Part shown: piece by piece, positions 19,370 through 28,800 of the stretch
Layout: every line of letters begins with the position of its first letter
Numbering within the stretch: the stretch's first letter is position 1
From: Flavobacterium salmonis
GTDB lineage: Bacteria > Bacteroidota > Bacteroidia > Flavobacteriales > Flavobacteriaceae
Direction: 5' to 3'
Assembly: GCF_903819435.1 (NCBI RefSeq)
Contig: NZ_CAIJDP010000060.1
Coordinates: 62,001 to 126,000 of the forward strand
Length of the DNA stretch: 64,000 nucleotides
Program-made: the position numbers and the translations under genes
Notes under the pieces: generated by a model
The model's input: only the letters and a program-made list of their open reading frames with translations
Told to the model about the DNA's origin: nothing
Database searches by the model: none

Positions 19370-22009
19370 ATGAAATCCCATCACAAAAAATATGATATAA
19401 ATAATTGCGTTGCATCTGGACACAAAATAATAACCTTCTTTTTAATTTTGGTTATATTTTTCGTTCCATTCACCCTATTAAGTCAAAACAATTCTAAAAA
19501 AGAACTTACCGTAAATGATTATTCATTGTGGGCATATCTCAACACTGATAAACTTTCTGAAAATGGAAAATGGGTAAGTTTTAGTCTTCATTATCAAAGT
19601 GGCATAGATACTTTGTTTGTTAAGAACAGTAAACAAACAAAGACCTATAACTTTCCCGGTGCAAGTAAAGGTGAATTTATCGCAGAGAACTGGTTTTTAA
19701 TGATGAGCTCAAAGGAAGAGCTGAAAATTGTTGACTTACTTACTTCCAAACAGGAAATTATACAAGGAGCACTCCGATACGATTTAGGCGCAGATCCCAG
19801 AAATCTAATAATCTTGAAGAAAGGAAACGCCGGAAAAAAACAATTAGAACTAAAAAACGTAGCTAATGGTAAATCTGTTATTACAAATAATGTTGATCGT
19901 TATTGGTATAATGCACAAGCTAATGCATTAGCATACAGCGCAAAAGTTGACAATATTACAACAATTGCCCTGCTAAATTTGTATGATAACGCTGTCACTA
20001 CCATTGCCAGTACAAATACAGACTTTGCGTTTTCTGATTTGGTCTGGCAAAAGAACGGAAATTCATTGGCATTTTTGGAGCGGCCTTTGGATGATAAAGA
20101 AAAAACAACCCACACCAATGTCAGATACTATACCATAGCAGATCGTAAATTATATACTTTCAATCCGGTAACACAAGATAATTTTCCCGTAGATATGAAA
20201 ATTATCTCCTCCTCTTTTGCAAATCTTAGCATTTCTGAGGATGGGAAAAGAATATTTTTTGGTTTGCAAAAGCCACTTACTCCTATTGATACCGCACAAA
20301 CGCAAATTTGGAACGCACAGGATAAGTTTCTATATACTGCCAAAGTGCAAAATGAAGGTTGGGACAGAATCGCAAAAGTAGCGGTATGGTGGCCATTGGA
20401 GAATAAGTTTAATCGCATTACGGACAATGAATACCCGAAAATGATGTTAAGCGGAGAGCAAAAATACGCGTTCCTCTACAATCCACAGCACTATGAACCA
20501 CAAGCAAACCGAGAAGCTCCGCTGGATATTTATATATTGGATCTACAAACCGAAAAGCGGGAATTAGTGCTACAAAATCAATTAGGCGGTGAAACTGGAA
20601 CTACTGTTTCCATATACGGAAAACAGCTTGCCTATTTTAAAGATAAAAATTGGTGGGTATATGATATAGAGAGTGGCCTACATAAAAACCTTACCAAAGA
20701 TCTCGGTGTGTATTTTTCAGATGAAGAAACTGACTGGCCTGAAGAATCGAGTCCTTTCGGAAATCCGGGATGGATACAGGAAAGTAAAACACTTTTTGTT
20801 TATGACAAGTATGATATATGGAGTATTGCCATAGATGGATCAAGTGCACTTCGATTGACCAAAGGACGTGAAAATAAAACGACCTATAGAATAGTTTCCC
20901 AATCAAAAGAGCAATCTAAAAAAATGAATTACGACGGTAATTATAAAGGACTATTTGGGGCAAACGAAAGGTTACTAATCAAAACCGAAGCAATAGATCA
21001 TACAGGCTATTGCTTTTGGGATAAGAAATACGGTGTACGGTCTTTGCTTGACAAAAATATGCACACCAGTCAATTTATCCCATCATCAAAGAATGGCAGT
21101 TATGTTTACAGGGAAGAAAATTATGATTTACCGCCCAGATTAATCATTAAAGAAAATTCTAATTCAAAAGAAAAAATACTTTTTCAAAGCAATCAACAGC
21201 ATTTCAAATATCATTGGGGACATTCCAAACTGATCAGCTATACTAATTCCAAAGGCACCGTTTTAAATGGCGTTCTATTCTTTCCTGCTAATTATCAAAC
21301 TGATACAAAATATCCTATGGTTGTACATGTATACGAAAGGCAGTCTAAGGAATTATACAAATATGTAAATCCGTCGCAGAACAACCCCACAGGATTTAAT
21401 ATTACCAATTTTACCTCAAACGGATACTTTGTTTTTTTGCCTGATATTGTTTATGAACTTGGAAATCCGGGACAATCAGCTGTAGATTGTGTGGTCTCTG
21501 CTACAAAAAAAATCATCGCCAGTGAAGCTATTGACAGAACCCGCATAGGTATTACGGGTCATTCCTACGGCGGATTTGAAACGGATTATATCATCACCCA
21601 AAGCAATATGTTTGCAGCAGCAGTAGCTGGTGCAGCTATTAACGATTATGTCAGCAGTTATTTGTGGATCACGTGGGGGTTTGAAAAACCTAATTTTTGG
21701 CATTATGAATTCGGGCAGCTCAGAATGGGAAAATCCTTGTATGAAAATTATGAAGGATATCTGAGAAATTCTCCTATATTTCATGCTCACAAAGTAAATA
21801 CCCCGCTATTATCATGGGCAGGCGAACAGGATGCACAGGTGCATTATTATCAGACTATTGAATTTCATTTAGCACTCCGACGTCTTGGTAAAATAAATAC
21901 GATGTTGCTTTATCCCGGAGAGGATCATGTGTTAATGAACAAAAAATATCAAAAAGACCTCACTGAGCGGATAGAAGAATGGTTCGATTATTACTTAAAA
22001 GAAAATTAA
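19370..22009 (+). CDS. exported S9-family (prolyl-oligopeptidase type) serine peptidase
   Basis: An 879-residue peptidase. A signal-type segment (FFLILVIFFVPFTLLSQ, about 24-40) precedes a long beta-propeller (about 50-600) and a C-terminal alpha/beta hydrolase domain. The nucleophile is Ser732 in GHSYGG, with Asp821 (GEQDAQ) and His853 (GEDHVL) completing the triad. It starts one base after the SusD stop, so translation is probably coupled. S9 enzymes trim short peptides, which suggests that the SusC/SusD pair takes up peptides or that this enzyme processes an exported peptide. It ends near a strong terminator. Confidence 0.88.
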   Translation: MKSHHKKYDINNCVASGHKIITFFLILVIFFVPFTLLSQNNSKKELTVNDYSLWAYLNTDKLSENGKWVSFSLHYQSGIDTLFVKNSKQTKTYNFPGASKGEFIAENWFLMMSSKEELKIVDLLTSKQEIIQGALRYDLGADPRNLIILKKGNAGKKQLELKNVANGKSVITNNVDRYWYNAQANALAYSAKVDNITTIALLNLYDNAVTTIASTNTDFAFSDLVWQKNGNSLAFLERPLDDKEKTTHTNVRYYTIADRKLYTFNPVTQDNFPVDMKIISSSFANLSISEDGKRIFFGLQKPLTPIDTAQTQIWNAQDKFLYTAKVQNEGWDRIAKVAVWWPLENKFNRITDNEYPKMMLSGEQKYAFLYNPQHYEPQANREAPLDIYILDLQTEKRELVLQNQLGGETGTTVSIYGKQLAYFKDKNWWVYDIESGLHKNLTKDLGVYFSDEETDWPEESSPFGNPGWIQESKTLFVYDKYDIWSIAIDGSSALRLTKGRENKTTYRIVSQSKEQSKKMNYDGNYKGLFGANERLLIKTEAIDHTGYCFWDKKYGVRSLLDKNMHTSQFIPSSKNGSYVYREENYDLPPRLIIKENSNSKEKILFQSNQQHFKYHWGHSKLISYTNSKGTVLNGVLFFPANYQTDTKYPMVVHVYERQSKELYKYVNPSQNNPTGFNITNFTSNGYFVFLPDIVYELGNPGQSAVDCVVSATKKIIASEAIDRTRIGITGHSYGGFETDYIITQSNMFAAAVAGAAINDYVSSYLWITWGFEKPNFWHYEFGQLRMGKSLYENYEGYLRNSPIFHAHKVNTPLLSWAGEQDAQVHYYQTIEFHLALRRLGKINTMLLYPGEDHVLMNKKYQKDLTERIEEWFDYYLKEN

Positions 22010-22048
22010 AAAACCTGCATGGTTTAAAAAAAATAACCTCTTTAAAAA

Positions 22049-22078
22049 ACAATGCAGTTCCTTTTGGAACTGCATTGT
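22049..22078. terminator. bidirectional terminator
   Basis: A perfect 13-base-pair stem, ACAATGCAGTTCC (22049-22061) with GGAACTGCATTGT (22066-22078), loop TTTT, preceded by an A-run and followed by TCTTTCC. It separates the converging S9 peptidase and small exported protein genes. Confidence 0.85.
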
Positions 22079-22098
22079 CTTTCCTCAAAGGAAGATAA

Positions 22099-22383
22099 CT
22101 ATGGATGGTAAATAGTACGTACACAATCCCCAGCTGAATTTTTGCCGAATAATTGAGCACCAGACGGATTTAAATCGACTGTACAAACGACTCCATTGTT
22201 AACTGTTGAACATTCATCATTCTGCTCTTCACAAGAATTTCCCTGTTCATTCAATTTAAGATACCCTTGAATTGGTGCCGCGGTTTTAGAGCGCTCAGTC
22301 ATGGCATTGGTTGTAAAAGCTCCTGCTATCGCAAGAACGAATACGGCAACAGGTAAAACCTGTTTTGCAAATTTTGTTTTCAT
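22099..22383 (-). CDS. small exported four-cysteine protein (DUF6520-like)
   Basis: A 94-residue protein with an N-terminal signal peptide (VLPVAVFVLAIAGAFTTNA, about 10-28). The mature part of about 65 residues has four cysteines (NSCEEQ, DECST, VVCTV, GDCVR), which could form two disulfides. It resembles the short exported proteins grouped as DUF6520 in Flavobacteriia. It lies 87 bases downstream of the MauE-type gene on the same strand. MauE proteins help make disulfides in other systems, so the pair may be functionally linked; the role itself is unknown. Confidence 0.7.
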   Translation of the reverse strand: MKTKFAKQVLPVAVFVLAIAGAFTTNAMTERSKTAAPIQGYLKLNEQGNSCEEQNDECSTVNNGVVCTVDLNPSGAQLFGKNSAGDCVRTIYHP

Positions 22384-22470
22384 GATTTCTAATTTAAATG
22401 TTAGCGATCTACTCTTTTACAGGTTTTCGATCTTTTCCCTGACACTGCAGTATATTTTCATCATTGAATT

Positions 22471-23988
22471 CTATTTTTTATTTTGATATGAATTTGTAAG
22501 TCCCTTGCTTAATTTGTAATGGACTAAATATTTGCCAATAAACCCGTAAAAATTATTATCAAGTACAAAAAAGTTCTTGAGCTTTTCATTTTTGATATGG
22601 TAGATATAAAAGCTGCCCTTATAATAATTGGTGTTGAGATCATAAATGTCAATAACACTGGCTTCTTTCCACATTTCAGCAGGTTCATATTTCCCCGGCA
22701 ATACGGAATTCACAAACAATAAATTTTTACAAACAGCGCTTGCTTTATTGACTATCAAGGGAGGTGCCGCCAGTTTCCGTTCTTTTCTGCTTGTAACCTC
22801 AACAACTTTAATTTGAGCTTTACTAATGGTATCAATTGTTTTTCCACGATAGCTAAGATTAAGCTCATGATCTGCTACAATAAACTCATTACGATACAGA
22901 TAAGTGTATACCAGTTTGTGAAGTGATTTGTCATAATGAAGTACGCCATCTACATCAAAAATTCCATCGATCTGTTTTTGTAATAGATTTGGATTTAAAT
23001 GTACTTTGGGTTCATTTCCAAAGTGCAGAGATCCTAATATGCTTTCACCGTTTGTATTGCTATTAGAGCGAAATGCTAAGGTGAGCGAATCAATAAGCTC
23101 ATAGTGAGAAAAAGTTGGAGTTCCATTCCATTTCATATAGGCCTTCCAATCCTTAACCTGACCTTTATACACTACAGGAACAGAACCGTCTATGAGATAA
23201 AAATCAGGAGGTGAAATTCGAAGCTGAGTAGACTGGAATTGAAAATCGGTCCGATTAAGATGAATCTTAAATTCACTTCTTTTTTGCAAAACGGTATCCA
23301 GAGCAATAACCAAAAGAGGTGCTGTTTGATTACCTAAATATATTTTGTCGTCAGTAAAACCTGCAAAATAATAAGAATTAACCTTAAGATCAATTTCATG
23401 CAATTTTACGGCACGACCAGGAAAACGACGTACAAAATTATTCCGATGGTCTATGATATCTTCGGATAACTTAAATAGCACACCAACTATACCAAAACTA
23501 ATCAAAAAAGACAGAGAAAAAGCACTGACTAGTACGGCAGGTTTTGAAATAAGATGAGGTTTTGGCACCATCCCGGCTAGTATCAGAATATCCGCTGCTG
23601 CCAGAATTATGAAAACTAAATTAAAAAAAAGATGCTCCCTCCATCCTAACTTTTCAAGAATTCCTCCACAAGAGCACGGAATAAAAGAGCTGTAATTTAA
23701 AATTATATAAATGTATGCGGTAAACATAACCATCAAACTAAGGGCTGCAAAAAGACCGATTAATCTCCATCTTTTTAAAACAAGCAGCAAGGAGATAAGC
23801 AATTCTAGTATTGGCACTAGCCATGCAATCGAACCTGCAAAAGCACTTAATAAAGGAGATTGCCCTAGCTGCACACGGAAGTTCTCAAAGTCAAGTAATT
23901 TACTTACCGCTGCATAAACAAATAGCAGTATATATAGAAAACAGACTACTTCTACAAAAATATACTTATAACGCTGGCTAAATTTCAT
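22471..23988 (-). CDS. MauE/DoxX-type redox membrane protein with large C-terminal domain
   Basis: A 505-residue inner-membrane protein. Residues 1-160 carry about five membrane helices, including a MauE-type core (VYAAVSKLLDFENFRVQL and SSFIPCSCGG with a CxC pair near residue 113-115). The rest, about 190-505, is a beta-rich outward-facing domain that resembles a beta-propeller with no clear catalytic residues. The ATG at 23988 is used; a start at 24072 adds 28 residues without family similarity. MauE is needed for disulfide formation in methylamine dehydrogenase, so a redox role for the CxC pair is likely. It precedes the four-cysteine protein gene. Confidence 0.75.
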   Translation of the reverse strand: MKFSQRYKYIFVEVVCFLYILLFVYAAVSKLLDFENFRVQLGQSPLLSAFAGSIAWLVPILELLISLLLVLKRWRLIGLFAALSLMVMFTAYIYIILNYSSFIPCSCGGILEKLGWREHLFFNLVFIILAAADILILAGMVPKPHLISKPAVLVSAFSLSFLISFGIVGVLFKLSEDIIDHRNNFVRRFPGRAVKLHEIDLKVNSYYFAGFTDDKIYLGNQTAPLLVIALDTVLQKRSEFKIHLNRTDFQFQSTQLRISPPDFYLIDGSVPVVYKGQVKDWKAYMKWNGTPTFSHYELIDSLTLAFRSNSNTNGESILGSLHFGNEPKVHLNPNLLQKQIDGIFDVDGVLHYDKSLHKLVYTYLYRNEFIVADHELNLSYRGKTIDTISKAQIKVVEVTSRKERKLAAPPLIVNKASAVCKNLLFVNSVLPGKYEPAEMWKEASVIDIYDLNTNYYKGSFYIYHIKNEKLKNFFVLDNNFYGFIGKYLVHYKLSKGLTNSYQNKK

Positions 23989-24117
23989 GATAAAGGTTAT
24001 TGAGAATTTGTGATGTAAAATTCTATAAAACAAATCAATAACACTTGTCAATTCAGGATAATCGTATGTCAAAAACGGACAGCAAAGACCATGACTGTAG
24101 TTTTTTAAAAGAAAATT

Positions 24118-24738
24118 TTATTTATATGTTCTTGCTTGCCTCTTTACGCGGTTGGGGGCATAATCAAATTTTTTCTTAAATGATTTTGAAAAATTAGCAT
24201 AGGTTGAAAAACCGCTTATGTAGGCTATTTCTTTTAAAGGCAGAACACTTTGTTCTATTAAGAGATGTGCTTTTTTAAGTCGCTGTTCATTATAAAACTG
24301 GTATATACTTGTCCTGAATAATTCCCTGAAGCTCTGCTTTAATTTGAATTCATTGATTCCGAAAATTTGCGATAATTCCCTTAAGGACGGCAATGGGGTG
24401 TCCAAATGTCCTATAATGTAATCGTAAACATTCTGAATCAGTCGGGCTTCGAATGATCGAATTATAACATCTGAATTTTCGGGTAAAGATTTGATCAAAG
24501 CTTTATAATCCTCTTTGGTTTCAGTTATGTGATTGTGTGTGTGGTTTTTATTGATGTATCCATCAGGGAAGATTGCCTCTTTCATTTCTTCTGCTAACAT
24601 ATTGATCAGAACCGCTAATCCCTCTAAATCATCGTCATTTTCGGTACGAGGTATACGGTACGTAAAATTACCTACTGACATCTCCAGAAGCATATGGTAT
24701 ATGTTTCTCATTCGCTGTTGATCTATTTCCCTTTCCAT
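24118..24738 (-). CDS. AraC-family transcriptional regulator
   Basis: A 206-residue protein. The N-terminal 90 residues are helical and unlike a cupin; an AraC-type domain fills residues about 105-203 (LRELSQIFGINEFKLKQSFRE and LKEIAYISGFSTYANFSKSFK, ending FDYAPNRVK). It follows a STAS-like gene after 36 bases and precedes the MauE-type gene by about 130 bases, so it probably controls this cargo block. Residues 15-60 (GNFTYRIPRTENDDDLEGL) resemble a HAMP-like coil, which may receive a signal from a partner protein. Confidence 0.82.
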   Translation of the reverse strand: MEREIDQQRMRNIYHMLLEMSVGNFTYRIPRTENDDDLEGLAVLINMLAEEMKEAIFPDGYINKNHTHNHITETKEDYKALIKSLPENSDVIIRSFEARLIQNVYDYIIGHLDTPLPSLRELSQIFGINEFKLKQSFRELFRTSIYQFYNEQRLKKAHLLIEQSVLPLKEIAYISGFSTYANFSKSFKKKFDYAPNRVKRQARTYK

Positions 24739-24774
24739 ATCCAGAAATTGAGAATCGATGCAGAGATTTATGAG

Positions 24775-25146
24775 CTATATGAATGTATTTAAAAATTCCA
24801 TCGCCTTTAATTTTTCTGTAAAGACTTTAACTGGAACTTCAGCTGTATACCTTTTAAGATAAAAAGACGTTATGACTGATGAAACTCCTGGATTAACAAC
24901 GATAACTACAGCTTTGGTGAGCATAAAACCGTATTGGGCTAAATAATCACGACCTGCTTTGTCAGAATCTGTTACACCTCTCATATCTAAAAATAAAGGG
25001 TAGATATTTTTCGCCTGTAATTGTAATCTCGTTGCAACACTATTTTGCGCTGCTGAAAGATTAATAATTGTTTTAGACTTGAATTCTAAAGATACAATGC
25101 TGTTGCTGATTGACAGGATAAAAAGTTCATTTTCATAAAAAATCAT
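24775..25146 (-). CDS. STAS/SpoIIAA-like small protein
   Basis: A 123-residue protein with alternating strands and helices and a central FLDMRGVTDSDKAGRDYLA segment, the look of a STAS or SpoIIAA-like fold. It resembles the uncharacterised small proteins found in Flavobacteriia next to AraC regulators of this type. It lies directly upstream of the AraC gene, 36 bases apart, and may modulate that regulator by binding. No catalytic site is visible. Confidence 0.6.
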   Translation of the reverse strand: MIFYENELFILSISNSIVSLEFKSKTIINLSAAQNSVATRLQLQAKNIYPLFLDMRGVTDSDKAGRDYLAQYGFMLTKAVVIVVNPGVSSVITSFYLKRYTAEVPVKVFTEKLKAMEFLNTFI

Positions 25147-25268
25147 GCATTTAAATATTCTGTTCCAAGTTGCAAATTAGGTAGAATTAAAAGAAGAACA
25201 CTTACAAAAAAACGGCAAAGTTAAATCCTTTACAATCATTTTTATTTAATAACTGCTCGTAAAAAATT

Positions 25269-25298
25269 AGCAAAGAGAAAGCTAGTGTTCTCTTTGCT
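25269..25298 (-). terminator. hairpin between divergent genes, minus-strand terminator-like
   Basis: AGCAAAGAGAA (25269-25279) pairs perfectly with TTCTCTTTGCT (25288-25298). On the minus strand the stem is followed by AATTTTTTAC, so it reads as a terminator for minus-strand RNA. No minus-strand gene ends here, which leaves an attenuator or the end of a short RNA as possible roles. Confidence 0.5.
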
Positions 25299-25430
25299 AC
25301 AATTTAAACAAGCCAATCAAAGCCGTTGAAAGGCAAATAATGCCTAAAAAGTATTCAAGAACAAACTTCCTTATACTTTTACTCTGCTTTTTAGTAAAGT
25401 AAATGTACAATCCAATAATAATAAATACTT

Positions 25431-25865
25431 ATGGCGGCAGAGAATAAAATATCCTATTACTCACTACGATTAAAGGAATTGCTCAACAGCAGTTTTCCCG
25501 AGTTATCCACAGACAAACAATTTATTGAACGACGTGGACAATTAGCTGCTAAAGTCTACAATGATGCTTTTATAGCAGGCAATACAATTGAGCAGTGCAA
25601 TGAGATTGCCGAGTATGTACTATTTGAAGGACTACACTTCTCCAAATTCGACACTGTATTTAAAGTGGTCTGCAACGAGTTTGACACGATCATGGCTGAT
25701 GAGGAATTAAGACCATTTGCCTTAAAAATGCTGCCTGTGGGCATCCCTGTATTTGAACAATACCAACTTACGGATGACTTTGCGGACAGCCCTGAATTTG
25801 AACTGCTCTACACCGAACTAACCGGCACTATTCAAATCTGGATAGAAGATAATGGCCTTCAATAA
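25431..25865 (+). CDS. DUF1896-family protein
   Basis: A 144-residue helical protein of the DUF1896 type found in Bacteroidetes conjugative elements directly before the large methylase/helicase gene. Visible family blocks are [33 protein letters not shown] and a C-terminal [21 protein letters not shown]. It overlaps the next gene by 14 bases, so the two are translationally coupled and probably work together. Function not known. Confidence 0.85.
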   Translation: MAAENKISYYSLRLKELLNSSFPELSTDKQFIERRGQLAAKVYNDAFIAGNTIEQCNEIAEYVLFEGLHFSKFDTVFKVVCNEFDTIMADEELRPFALKMLPVGIPVFEQYQLTDDFADSPEFELLYTELTGTIQIWIEDNGLQ

Positions 25866-28800
25866 ACGAGAACATTTAAAGAAGAATATTGAGGCGTTGC
25901 AACTTGTTTTCCTGCTGGAAAAAGAAAAACGCCAAGCTGTTGAAAACGAGCGTCAATTGCTTATGAAATACAGTGGTTTCGGTGGTCTTAAATTTGTCCT
26001 CAATCCGGCCGATAAGGTAGATGACCTTCACCGCTGGGTGAAATCCGAACAGGATTTATTTGCATTTACCCAGGAACTTCATCAGGTTTTACGTGAAAAT
26101 GCGCTTGACGAAAAACAATACCATCGTTATCTCGACAGTATAAGAGCTTCCGTCCTGACGGCTTTTTACACCCCGCCTGTTATCATTGATGCCATTGCAA
26201 ATTCCTTTCAAGAAAAGCAAATTTCTATAGAGCGCTTCCTGGAACCATCTGCAGGAACTGGATCCTTTATCGAAGCCTTTAAGAATGAAGGGATATCACA
26301 TATAGCGGCATACGAAAAGGACTTACTCACAGGGAAAATACTAAAACAACTTTATCCTGATAATAACATCAGGGTTGCCGGATTTGAAGAAATTCCGGAC
26401 AGCGAGAAAGAAACTTATGATGTAATTGCCAGTAATATTCCTTTTGGGGATACATCGGTTTTTGACCTTTCTTTTGTACGAAGTAAAGAAACTGCCCGTG
26501 CGCAGGCTGCGCGAAGCATTCACAATTATTTCTTTATAAAATCAGTAGATATGCTCCGTGACGGTGGCGTACTAGTATTTATTACCTCACAAGGGGTTCT
26601 TAACAGTGCCAAAAATGAACCAATACGTGAGGCTTTGATGCAAAGCTGTAATCTGGTTTCAGCTATCCGTTTACCCAATAATTTGTTCACCGATTATGCC
26701 GGTACCGAAGTTGGGAGTGATTTGATTGTACTGCAAAAAAACAAGTCTAAATCAGGGCTTTCCCAAATCGAGCAGCAATTCTGCAAAGCTTATATCGCTT
26801 CTGAGAATATCACCAATAACCTGCTTTTTGCAAAGGGACAGCGTATTGTATATACTTCATTGTATAAAGGAACCAATCAATATGGTAAACCCTCTTGGAT
26901 TTATGAGCATAAGGACGGCGTGGAAGGAATCGCAAAAGATTTAAAAAATATACTGTCTGATGATTTCTCCAATAATTTGGATTTTAACTTATATAATAGA
27001 ATAAATAAGGCAGACATTATTTCTACGATTCATATATCTGAACCCATACTGCCAATAATTGATATTAAAAAAGAGAAACAGGATAAAATCCATTCTCTAA
27101 CCCCAACTAACTTTTCAGCAGCTTCACAATTGAGCCTGTTTAACTTCTATGAAAATACTCCTGCGATAAAAAGCATACCTCAAAAAAAGAAAAACTTTTC
27201 TCAATCTAAACGTAAAATAGTTTCACCGGTTCGACAGGGAAACTTATTCGATTTACCAACAAGGCAAAATGAAACTACGCCATCAGTTCAAAAAGTACAC
27301 AATGGTGAAAATAAACAGATAATAGGGAATTTATTCTCTGATACTGCTGAACTAAAAACTTTACCTATTGCCGAAGTAAGTATTTATCAAGACAAATTGA
27401 AGTCTTTTTATAGAAATGAATGTCTGGTGCTTCACAGCGGGTATGTCGGCTATCTGAAAGATATAAATACGGAAGAACAAAAAGCATTATTTCATCCCCT
27501 TACTCTTGCACCAATTCAAAAAACAAGGGCAGAATCCTATATCAACGTGCGTGATGCTTATCAGGAATTATATGTGAAAGAAGCTCAAAAACAAACCGAA
27601 CACAAACAGGAAAGAGAAATATTAAACCGGTTGTATGATGCCTTTGTTAAGAGATATGGAAACCTGAACAGTGCCGAAAACATTCAACTTATCAAGACAG
27701 ACAGTGCCGGAAACGAAATTCCGTATCTGGAACGTGTAGTTGGCGGTGTGGTCCACAAATCGGATATCTTCCATCATCCGGTCAGCTTTTCAATCACTGT
27801 CATTACAACAGATAATCCTGATGAGGCATTAGCAGCATCGCTTAACAAATATGGAGCTGCCCGTTTGGATTATATGTCTCAGATCAGCGGGTTATCGACT
27901 GATAATCTGAGAGAAGCACTTCACGGTCGTATCTTTTATAACCCTTTAGAAAAAGAATATGAAATAGCAGAACGTTGGATTTCAGGGAATGTAGTTGAAA
28001 AAGCTCAGGCAATACAAAACTATTTAGAGCTAAACCCAGACGATACCCAAACCAGGGATAGCCTTCACGCTCTTGAACAGGCCTTTCCCAGACGTATTGA
28101 ATTTGAAGAACTCGATTTTAATTTAGGCGAACGCTGGATACCAACGGGAATCTACAACCATTTCGCTTCGCATCTTTTTAATACGGATGTACGCATTTAT
28201 TACAACGAGAATACAGATGATTTCTCAATTAAATGCGATACCAAAAATATCCATATTACCGAGAAGTATGCTATAAAATCTCAAAGCCGTTCTTATGATG
28301 GAATTACGCTGCTTAAACATGGCCTGGTCAATACCACCCCTGATATTACCAAAAAAGTAATGCATGGTGACCAGGAGATAAAAGTACGGGATATGGAAGC
28401 TATCCAGATGGCCAATACTAAGATTGATGAAATTCGTAAAGCGTTTTCCCAGTGGCTGTATGCCCAGAATGACGAATTTAAAAAACGTCTGACCGATAAG
28501 TACAATGATACCTTTAATTGCTTTGTCCGTCCCCAATACAACGGCAGCCATCAGGACTTTCCAGGACTGGACAGAAAAGCATTGGGAATTGAAGACCTGT
28601 ACTCCAGCCAGAAAGATGCAGTATGGATGATCAAACTGAGTGGCGGAGCGATATGCGATCATGAAGTTGGTGCCGGAAAAACGCTCATTATGTGTACCGC
28701 TGCTCAGGAAATGAAACGTCTGGCACTGGCTCACAAACCCATGATTATTGGGCTGAAAGCCAATGTTCATGAAATAGCGGAAACCTACCGAAAAGCATAT

